Below, in pieces: positions 9,002 through 17,139 of a stretch of 64,000 nucleotides of DNA. The DNA lies in the NCBI RefSeq assembly GCF_020539505.1, contig NZ_JACDXW010000001.1, positions 372,001 through 436,000 on the forward strand. Direction: 5' to 3'. This stretch comes from Mesopusillimonas faecipullorum. GTDB lineage: Bacteria > Pseudomonadota > Gammaproteobacteria > Burkholderiales > Burkholderiaceae_B. Under the pieces are notes generated by a model that worked only from the letters and a program-made list of their open reading frames with translations, was not told the origin of the DNA and ran no database searches. The translations under genes and the position numbers were made by a program. Within the stretch, counting starts at the first letter, position 1, and each line of letters opens with the position of its first letter.

Positions 9002-10410
9002 TCAAGCGCTTATTACCGCGCTCGCTGCGCACCCAGTTGATCCTGCTGGTACTGGGCACTATCTTGGTGGTGCAGGCCGGCACTTTGGCTACTGTCGCCC
9101 ATTACCGGCATCAGTTCACCAAAACAGTGGTGGTCGACGTGACCACCACCACCATTCGCACCTTGCAGGCCGCCTTGGTCGAAATACCCGCCTACCGCCG
9201 CGCCGAGTTCATACGCCAGGCTTCCCAGAACGAATGGTATATCTCTTCGCGTACGCTCCCGGCTCAAACTGAGCTCGAGCGGCAGCCCGGCCAAGGCGGC
9301 GCGCACAGCATGCGCAAAAAAGAGCCCCCCGAAGGCCTACGCCGTGAACTCTGGGACCTGGTTCAAGATATCAACGCCCGCCTGGATGGCAATACCCGCG
9401 TGGGTCTGTCTCGAGGGCCTCTGCATCGCCTGGTGATTTCTCTGCCCCCCAACCTGAGCGCCGACCCTTCGGGCCCGCAAACGCGGGAATGGCTGGTTAT
9501 CCCTCTAGAGAGCCTGGCTCCGCCCGTAGCCACCCCCCTGATCGCTGCGTGGCTGGCGGGCACCGGCCTAGTCTTGCTTTTGGCGGCTGCTTTTTCGTGG
9601 CACATTACCCGTCCCCTTACCCGTTTGACACGCGCCGCCGACCAGTTGGCAGCGGGAAAACCTCAGCGCGTCACGCCTTCTGGGCCCAGCGAAACCCAAG
9701 CTTTGGGCCAGCGTTTCAATGCCATGCTCGACGCCTTGACCGAATCCGATGCTGTGCGCCGCACCTTGCTGGCGGGGCTGCCCCACGACTTGAAAGGCCC
9801 TCTTTCACGTATGTGGCTGCGCATAGAAATGATGGATGACTCTGCCTTGAAAGACGGTTTGCGCAGTGACACCCAAGAAATGCAGCGCATGGTCAATCAG
9901 TTTATAGGCTTCGTGCGCGGCACCGACCCCGCCACCTACCGTTATACCCAATTGCCCTTGAACGTTTGGCTGGAAGAACAAGTCAGCGCCTGGGAAAGTG
10001 TGGGCCGTGAGGTGCATTGGCACGACCAAACTTCACACGCTCTGACCTTGGCAGTCGATCCGGGGGCGCTGGGACGCCTGCTGGACAACCTCATCACCAA
10101 CGCCTTGAATCACGGCGCACCACCGGTGCTGGTCAGCCTGACCCAGGAAGCCGACCGGGCGGTAATCGATATTACCGATCACGGCCCAGGCATCAGCGCC
10201 ACGCGCCGTGAAGAGGCGCTGCGCCCGTTTTCCAGGCTGGACGACGCGCGCACACAAACGGGTTCCGTCGGTTTAGGCTTGGCGCTCTGCGAAGCCATTG
10301 CCAAGGCGCATGGCGGCGGTCTGACCTTGGATCAGGCCGCCACCGGGGGCTTATCCGTGAAAGTCTGGCTTCCGCTTACCGGCAGCCCAGGGCTTAACGC
10401 ACAGACTTGA
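8956..10410 (+). CDS. Sensor histidine kinase, EnvZ-like
   Basis: Inner-membrane sensor kinase. Two transmembrane helices (about residues 27-50 and 195-215) flank a periplasmic loop of about 145 residues, followed by HAMP (TRPLTRLTRAADQLAAG), HisKA with H277 in AGLPHDLKGPLSR, and an HATPase with N-box LLDNLITNALNHG, G1 DHGPGI and G2 GSVGLGLAL. The ATG at 8956 overlaps the regulator by 46 bases; a TTG at 8998, sharing TTGA with the regulator's stop, would give a more standard N-terminus (MIKRLLPRSLRTQ) and may be the true start. The H-box reads HDLKG, not the HDLRT of E. coli EnvZ. The 3' end overlaps the convergent oxidase-like gene by 17 bases. Confidence 0.88.
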   Translation: MDTNRLGCRLPVLTLIKRLLPRSLRTQLILLVLGTILVVQAGTLATVAHYRHQFTKTVVVDVTTTTIRTLQAALVEIPAYRRAEFIRQASQNEWYISSRTLPAQTELERQPGQGGAHSMRKKEPPEGLRRELWDLVQDINARLDGNTRVGLSRGPLHRLVISLPPNLSADPSGPQTREWLVIPLESLAPPVATPLIAAWLAGTGLVLLLAAAFSWHITRPLTRLTRAADQLAAGKPQRVTPSGPSETQALGQRFNAMLDALTESDAVRRTLLAGLPHDLKGPLSRMWLRIEMMDDSALKDGLRSDTQEMQRMVNQFIGFVRGTDPATYRYTQLPLNVWLEEQVSAWESVGREVHWHDQTSHALTLAVDPGALGRLLDNLITNALNHGAPPVLVSLTQEADRAVIDITDHGPGISATRREEALRPFSRLDDARTQTGSVGLGLALCEAIAKAHGGGLTLDQAATGGLSVKVWLPLTGSPGLNAQT

Positions 10411-11449
10411 ACGGCGGCGGCTCGGGTGGGCGGGATTCGCCAAACATGCGCCAGTACACCCACAGATTGAACACGATGATGACGGGTGAAGCCACAATCA
10501 GCGCAGACAACATGAAAGGTGCTACGTCAGGCATGGGAGACGCATCCCAGAGGGTCAGGTCATCCAGCACCAGATAGGGAAAGAAGCTATAGCCTATCCC
10601 CCCCAACACAGCCAGGCAAACAGCCAGCACCAGTGTGAAAGGCAACCATGCAGGAGCCGTGCGGCGATAAGACAAGCGTCTCAGGGTGAGCTCTAGTGTG
10701 ATGAAACATAAGAGCAGCAGCCCCCATAGGCCCAACACCATGGGCCAGGGCACATCGCCCCCCCATTTAAGCAGAACGCCAGGATTACCCAATGCCAAGG
10801 CTGCGGATACCGCCACAGCACCTGCCGCCGCCCATCGCACCGCCAGCCGCCCCCACAGCGCGGCACTGACTCTTAAACGGCCGGGCTGACGCATCACCAA
10901 CCAGCAGGCACCCAACAAGCAAAAAGAAGCAAAGCCGCAAAAAGTAACGAACACCACAAAAATAGCGAAGCCCCCTCCGGAATGTGTGGGCAAAACGCTA
11001 TAGGCCAACAGCCAACCATAAGCCAAGGCAGCCATGCAGGAACCCACCCCGAAAAGGCGGGCCCAAAAGGGCTGTTCGCTTAAAGGGGCGCGTAAGCGCA
11101 GTTCGAAAGCCGCCATACGCAAGGCAATGCCGGCCCCCAACAAGCATAAAGGGGCATACAACTGACCCAACACGCTACGCCAGGCCAGAGGGAAGGCTGC
11201 CAGGAACACCACCAAGCACAGCAACAGCCAATAACCATTGGCGTCACGCCACGGCGCCAGCAGGCTCAGCATGCGATTGCGATAGGGCGTGGACGCAAAC
11301 AAGGCCAGACACCCCACGCCTATATCGAAACCGTCTAGAACAATACACGCCAGCAGCAGCGTGTACAGCAAAGCAAAGAAAACCAAGGGCATCCAGAAAG
11401 CCGGATCGTGCGCACTGATGCCTAGCAAGCTCACCAAGGTATTTATCAT
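10394..11449 (-). CDS. Cytochrome bd-like subunit II (CydB homologue)
   Basis: 351-residue polytopic membrane protein of the CydB family. Retained family marks are LDGFDIGVG (residues 38-46), SLLAPWRDANGYWLL (62-76, matching the CydB region around HWDGNQVWL), SFFPYLV (288-294), WDAS (301-304) and the C-terminal WVYWRMFGES. About eight to nine hydrophobic helices are apparent. The ATG at 11449 is chosen over an upstream one at 11548 because it overlaps the stop of subunit I as ATGA and because the family begins this way. Subunit II normally supports subunit I structurally; here subunit I seems to lack all haem ligands, so an oxidase role is doubtful. The last 17 bases overlap the convergent sensor-kinase gene. 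Confidence 0.85.
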   Translation of the reverse strand: MINTLVSLLGISAHDPAFWMPLVFFALLYTLLLACIVLDGFDIGVGCLALFASTPYRNRMLSLLAPWRDANGYWLLLCLVVFLAAFPLAWRSVLGQLYAPLCLLGAGIALRMAAFELRLRAPLSEQPFWARLFGVGSCMAALAYGWLLAYSVLPTHSGGGFAIFVVFVTFCGFASFCLLGACWLVMRQPGRLRVSAALWGRLAVRWAAAGAVAVSAALALGNPGVLLKWGGDVPWPMVLGLWGLLLLCFITLELTLRRLSYRRTAPAWLPFTLVLAVCLAVLGGIGYSFFPYLVLDDLTLWDASPMPDVAPFMLSALIVASPVIIVFNLWVYWRMFGESRPPEPPPFKSVR

Positions 11450-12783
11450 GCGCGCCCCCGATGTCTGGTCACCGGCACCACGCCATAGAAGGCAATGTGT
11501 CGCAATAAGCGCACAAAACCAGCCGCCAGCACACCGTAGACCAGGCAATACAGCAACAAACCAAAACCCACTTCAAACAGGCTATGCGGCACGGCCACCT
11601 CGGTGAGCGTCACCTTGCCCTGTACCGCATAAGGCATTTGCCCCGCCAGCAAACACGCCAAGCCCGTCAAGGCGGCAGTGCCGCCCAAATACGCGGCATA
11701 CGCCCAGGTTCGTCGCCAGCGAACAGGCACGGCCTGAAGATCGGCCTTTCGTTTATACAGCTGCCACCATGCCAAGCTGATTAAGGCCCCCATAACCAGC
11801 ACAATGAGCAGTGTGAGCCGAGCCGACCAGAATACCAAGGCAACCGGTGGCGCCATGCCGGAATGGCGTTCCAGCCCTACCAGCACGCCCTTTTCGTCGC
11901 GAGCCAGCCAATCTTCACCGCCTTTCACGCGCCAGGCGGCGTGATTGTCTTGAGTGTTTGCATCAGGCCAGGCAAAAACCACCCATTCGGCAGGCGTGTT
12001 GTTTTTCCAGTAGCCCATGATGGCCGCTGCCCGAGCCGGTAGTTGGGAAGCCGACGCCATCGCGTAACCCGCCAGGAGCCCTACTGCTAACAGCCAACCA
12101 GCGGTGCCCAGAACCAGCCCCGTTCGCAGCCCGGTCAGTTCGCCGATCTGCACAGGATGCCGCAGACTTTGCCGCGCAACGACCCCCAACATGAGGCCGC
12201 CTGCGGTAAGGGCGGCCATGGCCAGCAACAAACCAAAAAGCCAAGCTGCCTGGGTATTGCGCAACAGTGTGGGCCAGGACTGCACAAGGTATCTGCCATT
12301 GACCCATTCGCCCCCGACAGGGTGCAGAAACCAGCCCAACAGCACGCATCCCAGCCAGGCGGTAACAGTAATACCGAGTGCAGTCATGAGCACCATGCAG
12401 GTGTGTACCCAAGGCGACAGCTTGTTTTGGCCAAAAAGCATGGCCCCTAAAAAACAAGAACGAAAAATGACCCCTATCACCATCATCAGCAGCAAAAGCG
12501 GGCCCACCACCACATCAGCCTTGTCCATGAGCCCTGGCCACTGACTGCCAAACTGCAGGATCACGGGCACGATGCCCGCCAGCACCAAAACACTTGAAAG
12601 CGCAAACACGCGCACCCAGAACCGGTAAGCCGCCACCCATTCCGGCCGGCCGGCAAAGTGTGAGGCAAGCTTGAAGGCAAACAATACCCACGCCAGTGCC
12701 AGCTCGATGAGCAAAAACACCAGTAAAAAGCCCAGGCCTGTGAAGAATTGCAGCTGTGCCAGCCAAGTCGGGAGATTTGTCAT
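11446..12783 (-). CDS. Cytochrome bd-like subunit I (CydA homologue) lacking haem-ligand residues
   Basis: 445-residue membrane protein with the helix layout of CydA. Anchors that align to E. coli CydA without gaps include LQF (11-13), the segment 176-200 (N...LG) and the GQMP motif at 381-384 (GRQP in CydA). At the aligned positions the ligands are gone: H19 is L20, H186 is L185, M393 is T324 and E445 is L379. The proton-path glutamates E99 and E107 are M100 and R108. R391 is kept as R322. The reading frame is intact, codon use matches its neighbours, and it is ATGA-coupled to subunit II, so this is not a decayed gene. Family membership is clear; function as a quinol oxidase is unlikely from the visible residues. 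Confidence 0.82.
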   Translation of the reverse strand: MTNLPTWLAQLQFFTGLGFLLVFLLIELALAWVLFAFKLASHFAGRPEWVAAYRFWVRVFALSSVLVLAGIVPVILQFGSQWPGLMDKADVVVGPLLLLMMVIGVIFRSCFLGAMLFGQNKLSPWVHTCMVLMTALGITVTAWLGCVLLGWFLHPVGGEWVNGRYLVQSWPTLLRNTQAAWLFGLLLAMAALTAGGLMLGVVARQSLRHPVQIGELTGLRTGLVLGTAGWLLAVGLLAGYAMASASQLPARAAAIMGYWKNNTPAEWVVFAWPDANTQDNHAAWRVKGGEDWLARDEKGVLVGLERHSGMAPPVALVFWSARLTLLIVLVMGALISLAWWQLYKRKADLQAVPVRWRRTWAYAAYLGGTAALTGLACLLAGQMPYAVQGKVTLTEVAVPHSLFEVGFGLLLYCLVYGVLAAGFVRLLRHIAFYGVVPVTRHRGRA

Positions 12784-12900
12784 AATGAGCCGTAGTGTAG
12801 AGCCAGCTGCCCCACTGTGTCGCTAGCCGGGGCAAATGTTTGCGGACATGGCAAAATGCTATCTTTGCCGCCGCTCTTGTTTTTCGTTTAGCACTTTTCC

Positions 12901-14661
12901 ATGACCGACGTCCCGACTACGCCGCCCAAACATTTCCTGCGCACCCTCATCGAGAATGACCTGGCCAAGGGCCGCCACGCCCAGAAGCGCTGGGCCGGCA
13001 GACCTGGCCCCGCCCACGTGCAGCAGGCGGGCCAACCCGACCCCGCACGCATACGCACGCGGTTTCCGCCGGAGCCCAACGGTTATCTTCATCTGGGTCA
13101 TGCCAAAAGCATTTGCCTGAATTTCGGTCTGGCTATAGATTATCAAGGCGCCTGCCATTTGCGCTTCGATGACACCAACCCCGAAAAAGAAGAAACCGAA
13201 TACGTCGAGAGCATCATAGATATGGTGCACTGGCTGGGATTCGACTGGCGCTTCCAAACAGAAGAAAATCTTTATTACGCCAGCGACTATTTCGGATACA
13301 TGTACGAATTCGCTCATGCGCTGATCAGCATGGGCCACGCCTACGTCGACGAACAATCGCCCGACGAAATCCGCGCCATGCGCGGTACGCTAACCGAAAA
13401 AGGCACAAATTCGCCCTGGCGCGACCGTCCGGCTGCTGAATCCGCAGCCTTGCTGGAAGAAATGCGCGATGGCAAACACCCCGACGGCAGCATGGTGTTG
13501 CGCGCCAAAATAGATATGGCTTCGCCCAATATCAATCTGCGCGACCCTATCTTGTACCGCATACGTCACGCGGCTCATCACCGCACAGGTACGCAGTGGT
13601 GTATTTACCCCATGTACACCTTCGCGCACCCCCTCGAAGACGCCCTCGAAGGCATCACGCATAGCTTTTGCACGCTTGAATTCGAAGACCAGCGGCCATT
13701 CTACGACTGGGTGCTCGAACGCTTGGCAGAGCAAGGCCTGCTGTTGCGGCCTTTGCCGAACCAATACGAGTTCGCACGGCTGAACCTTAGCTATATCGTT
13801 ACCAGCAAGCGCAAGTTGCGCGAACTGGTGGCCGGCGGCCATGTGGCAGGCTGGGATGACCCGCGCATGCCCACTCTGGTGGGTCTGCGCCGTCGTGGCT
13901 ACACGCCGGCTTCCATTCGCCTGTTCTGCGACCGTCAAGGGGTTTCCAAATCGGATTCGCGCATTGATTACAGCTTGCTTGAGCAAGCCTTGCGCGACGA
14001 CCTCGACGCCAAGGCTGAGCGTCGTGTCGCCGTACTCGACCCGATCAAGCTCGTCATCACCAACTACCCTGAAGACCACAGCGAACCTTGCCAAGCGCCT
14101 CGCAACCCCCATGAGCCAACCGTGGGCGAGCGCCATTTTCTGTTCAGTCGCGAACTCTGGATAGAGCGCGACGACTTCCGCGAAGAACCGCCAAAGAAAT
14201 ATTTCCGTTTGTTCCCGGGCAATACCGTGCGGCTCAAATACGCGTACGTTGTGCGATGTACGGGTTGCGTCAAAGACGCCGACGGCAACGTCATCGAAGT
14301 ACATGCCGAATACCTGCCTGACACCAAAAGCGGTACGCCGGGTGCAGACAGTGTCAAGGTCAAAGGCAACATTACTTGGGTCAGTGCCGCTCATGGCGTG
14401 CGTGCCGAAGTCAGGCTGTACGATCGCCTCTTCCTCGACGCTCAGCCCGACGCCGGCGACAAAAACTTCCTCGACTACATCAATCCCGACTCGTTCCGCA
14501 CCGTTCAGGCCTGGCTCGAACCCGGCGCCCCTGTCCAGCCCGAGTCTCATTGGCAATTCGAGCGCCTGGGCTACTTCGTGGCCGACCGCGTAGATTCCAC
14601 GCCCGAGCACCCGGTTTTCAACCGTAGCGCCACCTTGCGTGACTCTTGGACCAAGGCATAG
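12901..14661 (+). CDS. glnS: Glutaminyl-tRNA synthetase
   Basis: Class I aminoacyl-tRNA synthetase charging tRNA-Gln; 586 residues, slightly longer than the roughly 555 of E. coli. The HIGH-type motif is HLGH in [16 protein letters not shown] (about residues 56-70), and the KMSKS equivalent is [10 protein letters not shown] near residue 346. The anticodon-binding beta-barrel region ([26 protein letters not shown]) is complete. Between the N-terminal helix ([13 protein letters not shown]) and FPPEPNGY there are about 22 extra residues (28-50) not present in the E. coli enzyme. minC begins ten bases after its stop. The 117 bases upstream (12784-12900) separate it from the divergent bd-like operon. 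Confidence 0.97.
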   Translation: MTDVPTTPPKHFLRTLIENDLAKGRHAQKRWAGRPGPAHVQQAGQPDPARIRTRFPPEPNGYLHLGHAKSICLNFGLAIDYQGACHLRFDDTNPEKEETEYVESIIDMVHWLGFDWRFQTEENLYYASDYFGYMYEFAHALISMGHAYVDEQSPDEIRAMRGTLTEKGTNSPWRDRPAAESAALLEEMRDGKHPDGSMVLRAKIDMASPNINLRDPILYRIRHAAHHRTGTQWCIYPMYTFAHPLEDALEGITHSFCTLEFEDQRPFYDWVLERLAEQGLLLRPLPNQYEFARLNLSYIVTSKRKLRELVAGGHVAGWDDPRMPTLVGLRRRGYTPASIRLFCDRQGVSKSDSRIDYSLLEQALRDDLDAKAERRVAVLDPIKLVITNYPEDHSEPCQAPRNPHEPTVGERHFLFSRELWIERDDFREEPPKKYFRLFPGNTVRLKYAYVVRCTGCVKDADGNVIEVHAEYLPDTKSGTPGADSVKVKGNITWVSAAHGVRAEVRLYDRLFLDAQPDAGDKNFLDYINPDSFRTVQAWLEPGAPVQPESHWQFERLGYFVADRVDSTPEHPVFNRSATLRDSWTKA

Positions 14662-14671
14662 GACACAAACC

Positions 14672-15448
14672 GTGAGTCAAGCCTCCCCAACAAAACCCGC
14701 CCTCGATTTCAAAAGCGCCGCTTTATATGCCGTACGCGTGGTCCTGCACAGCGCGGACAGTCAAGCGCTTTTCAGCGCCCTGGATCAACGCATGCAAGAT
14801 GCGGGCAGCTTCTTCGAAGGCGAACCCATCGTGGTCGATGCCTCACAACTGGATGAGTTGGTAGACTGGTCCAGCCTGCTCCAGGCCTTGCGCGGCCATG
14901 GCTTGCACCCTATAGGCATAGTGGCCCAGGGCGACAATCTAACGGCTGCCCAAGCCCAAGGTCTGGCCGCCGTTGATTTGTCCAGCCCACCCGCTCGCCC
15001 GGCCAGTACACCTGCACCGGAATCCGAAGTGCCTGCGGTCAGTGCCGTCGCAAGTGCCCAAGCAGCTGAACCGCAAGCGGCTCAAACCGATTCCCCTGCG
15101 ATTGCGCCCGCCGCCATGGTGGTCAATCGTCAATTACGGTCTGGCCAGCGCCTGTACGCCAGGCATACCGACCTTATCGTCATCGGTGTGGTGGGCCAAG
15201 GTGCTGAAGTCATTGCAGATGGCAACATCCATGTTTACGGGCCACTGCGCGGAAAGGCCATGGCAGGCGCGCGCGGCGACACCAGCGCACGCATCTTCTC
15301 CACCGAGTTCAACCCCGAGCTGGTGGCCGTGGCCGGCGTGTATCGCGTACTAGACAACCAGCTGGAACCCGCCTTGCATCGCAAGCCCTGCGTCGTGCAA
15401 CTAGAAAGCGAAACCTTGCGCATTACGCCTTTGGGTGACAAAAGCTGA
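14672..15448 (+). CDS. minC: Septum site-determining protein MinC
   Basis: FtsZ-polymerisation inhibitor of the Min system, 258 residues from a GTG at 14672 (no good ATG fits). An N-terminal inhibitory domain (about 1-105, ending [14 protein letters not shown]) is joined by a long Pro/Ala-rich linker (about 108-148) to the right-handed beta-helix C-terminal domain that binds MinD, with [35 protein letters not shown] and the terminal [16 protein letters not shown]. It follows glnS by ten bases, suggesting co-transcription. A terminator-like hairpin lies between it and minD. Confidence 0.96.
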   Translation: MSQASPTKPALDFKSAALYAVRVVLHSADSQALFSALDQRMQDAGSFFEGEPIVVDASQLDELVDWSSLLQALRGHGLHPIGIVAQGDNLTAAQAQGLAAVDLSSPPARPASTPAPESEVPAVSAVASAQAAEPQAAQTDSPAIAPAAMVVNRQLRSGQRLYARHTDLIVIGVVGQGAEVIADGNIHVYGPLRGKAMAGARGDTSARIFSTEFNPELVAVAGVYRVLDNQLEPALHRKPCVVQLESETLRITPLGDKS

Positions 15449-15492
15449 CATTAAAGATTTGTTGCCAAGCGTGCCAGTTTGGCAACCTGGCG

Positions 15493-15514
15493 AACCGCAC
15501 TTAAGCGGTTTTTT
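15493..15514 (+). terminator. Intrinsic-terminator-like hairpin between minC and minD
   Basis: AACCGC (15493-15498) and GCGGTT (15505-15510) form a perfect stem with a six-base loop, and the right arm runs into TTTTTT. Just upstream is a second perfect inverted repeat, GTTGCCAA at 15461-15468 with TTGGCAAC at 15479-15486. The stem is short (6 bp), so read-through is expected; it could set the ratio of MinC to MinD/MinE messages. Confidence 0.55.
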
Positions 15515-15559
15515 GCATTACGATTACGTGGTTTATCTGCATACAAGGATTTTTACGTC

Positions 15560-16375
15560 ATGACGCGTATAGTTGTGGTGACATCCGGCAAGGGCGGTGT
15601 GGGTAAAACCACCACCAGCGCCAGCTTTTCCTCAGGCCTCGCCATGCGTGGCCACAAGACGGTAGTCATCGATTTTGACGTCGGCCTGCGCAATCTCGAC
15701 CTCATCATGGGTTGCGAACGCCGTGTCGTGTACGATTTCGTCAACGTCATCCAGGGTGATGCCACCCTGAACCAGGCTCTCATCCGCGACAAGCAACTCG
15801 AGAACCTGTACATTCTGCCCGCCTCGCAAACGCGCGATAAAGACGCCCTCACCATGGAAGGCGTCGAAAAGGTGCTGAACGACCTTAAAGGCATGGGCTT
15901 CGAATACATCGTGTGCGATTCGCCCGCCGGCATCGAAACCGGCGCACTGATGGCCTCTTTCTTTGCCGATGACGCCATCGTAGTCACCAACCCCGAAGTC
16001 TCTTCGGTACGCGACTCCGACCGCATCCTGGGCATTCTGTCGTCCAAATCGCATCGCGCCATTCACAGCTCAGAACCCATCAAAGAGTTCCTGCTACTTA
16101 CGCGTTACAGCCCCAAGCGTGTCCTGGACGGCGAAATGCTGTCGCTTAGCGACGTCGAAGACATCCTGCGCATCAAACTGATCGGCGTCATTCCTGAGTC
16201 CGAGAACGTCTTGCAGGCCTCTAACCAAGGGGTACCGGCCATCCATCTGCGCGACACTGACGTTTCTCAGGCCTACCAAGACGTCGTAGCCCGTTACCTG
16301 GGTGAAGAGCGCCCATTACGCTTTGTCGACTACGAGAAACCGGGGCTGTTCAAGCGCCTTTTCGGAGGCAAGTAA
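15560..16375 (+). CDS. minD: Septum site-determining ATPase MinD
   Basis: Membrane-associated ParA/MinD-type ATPase, 271 residues. The ATG at 15560 places the deviant Walker A motif (GKGGVGKTT, residues 10-18) at the expected distance from the N-terminus; an earlier in-frame start at 15479 would run through the minC-minD hairpins and was rejected. Switch I/II (DFDVGLRNLDLIMGCERR, DSPAGIE) and the C-terminal amphipathic membrane-targeting helix (GLFKRLFGGK) are intact. MinD recruits MinC to the membrane and is released by MinE. minE follows after three bases. Confidence 0.97.
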   Translation: MTRIVVVTSGKGGVGKTTTSASFSSGLAMRGHKTVVIDFDVGLRNLDLIMGCERRVVYDFVNVIQGDATLNQALIRDKQLENLYILPASQTRDKDALTMEGVEKVLNDLKGMGFEYIVCDSPAGIETGALMASFFADDAIVVTNPEVSSVRDSDRILGILSSKSHRAIHSSEPIKEFLLLTRYSPKRVLDGEMLSLSDVEDILRIKLIGVIPESENVLQASNQGVPAIHLRDTDVSQAYQDVVARYLGEERPLRFVDYEKPGLFKRLFGGK

Positions 16376-16378
16376 TCT

Positions 16379-16648
16379 ATGTCTTTTCTATCTTTTCTGC
16401 TGGGGCAAAAGAAGACCTCGGCCTCGGTGGCCAAAGAGCGACTGCAACTTATCCTGATCAACGAACGCGGAAGTGGCACCAGCCCAGATTACCTTCCCCA
16501 GCTTCGCAAAGAACTGGTGGAAGTTATCTCGCGCTATGTCAAAATCAACCCCGAAGACATCCAAGTGAATCTTGATCGTCAAGAAGAACTAGAGATCCTG
16601 GAAGTAAAAATAGAAATGCCTCAGCCAGGCCAGCCGGCTCAGTCCTAA
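16379..16648 (+). CDS. minE: Cell division topological specificity factor MinE
   Basis: 89-residue MinE, normal length. The N-terminal membrane-binding helix ([12 protein letters not shown]) leads into the anti-MinCD segment ([17 protein letters not shown]), and the C-terminal topological-specificity domain ([18 protein letters not shown]...[10 protein letters not shown]) is complete. MinE stimulates MinD ATPase to drive pole-to-pole oscillation. Three bases separate it from minD. The cluster closes with a strong terminator at 16677-16720. Confidence 0.97.
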   Translation: MSFLSFLLGQKKTSASVAKERLQLILINERGSGTSPDYLPQLRKELVEVISRYVKINPEDIQVNLDRQEELEILEVKIEMPQPGQPAQS

Positions 16649-16676
16649 ACAGGCGTCTAGGCATTCAAGCAGCAAA

Positions 16677-16720
16677 AAGCGCCGCTACCCACAATACTGG
16701 GTGCGGCGCTTGATGTTTTA
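16677..16720 (+). terminator. Terminator after minE, probably bidirectional
   Basis: AAGCGCCGC (16677-16685) pairs with GCGGCGCTT (16703-16711), with an inner ACCCA/TGGGT extension, followed by GATGTTTT. On the minus strand the A-rich left flank becomes a T-run, so it can also stop the convergent glycine-zipper gene. Confidence 0.85.
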
Positions 16721-16732
16721 AACGGGCAGAAA

Positions 16733-16960
16733 CTATCTGTTTTTACCGATTTGGTCGCCTATGACGCCACCCACAGCGGCACCACCTATTGTGCCCAGTA
16801 CGCCACCATTGGTAACAACGGCCCCCGCAACGCCCCCTATACCGGCGCCGGTAACAGCCCCTTTTTGACGACTGCTCATGCTGTCCCAGCTGGAGCAGCC
16901 CGCCATGGCTACCGCCAATACACAAAGAGCCAAAGGTTTGGTCCAGGTTCTTGTCTTCAT
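16733..16960 (-). CDS. Glycine-zipper 2TM-domain lipoprotein (OsmB/SlyB-like)
   Basis: 75-residue small lipoprotein. The ATG at 16960 has GGAGG about eight bases upstream and starts a type II signal peptide (MKTRTWTKPLALCVLAVAMA) with lipobox AMAGC, lipidated at C22. After SSWDSMSSRQKG comes a glycine-zipper pair (GAGIGGVAGAVV and GTIGGAAVGGVIGDQIG), typical of OsmB/Rick_17kDa-like proteins, which are usually stress-induced and insert in the outer membrane. Single-gene unit. The 179 bases upstream (16961-17139) contain its promoter and the end of the next gene; nothing else is evident. Confidence 0.85.
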   Translation of the reverse strand: MKTRTWTKPLALCVLAVAMAGCSSWDSMSSRQKGAVTGAGIGGVAGAVVTNGGVLGTIGGAAVGGVIGDQIGKNR

Positions 16961-17139
16961 GATGACACCTCCGTGGAAAATTTGCCGGGCCCCGCAGCTC
17001 GGCCATGTCTGATTAGGCATAGTTTCAATGTACTGGTTCCATGACGGGAGTGCGGGTCAAATTGCTTGTGTTTCCGACACTTTGTAACACGCAGCTTGTC
17101 GGGTATGCCACCCGCTCCTGCCTGATACTCGCCTAAGCA

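Noticed and set aside
11446-12783. Calling the CydA-like gene a pseudogene
   Set aside because: The frame is intact, coupled by ATGA to subunit II, hydrophobic helices are preserved and no frameshift is seen; residue loss is specific to cofactor positions.
13390-14610. A 406-codon minus-strand frame inside glnS
   Set aside because: Antisense shadow of glnS; low-complexity translation with no recognisable motif.
15461-15486. The GTTGCCAA/TTGGCAAC repeat as an independent regulator site
   Set aside because: It could be a site, but as a perfect RNA stem just ahead of a terminator-like hairpin it is more simply part of the minC 3' structure; no copy was noticed elsewhere.
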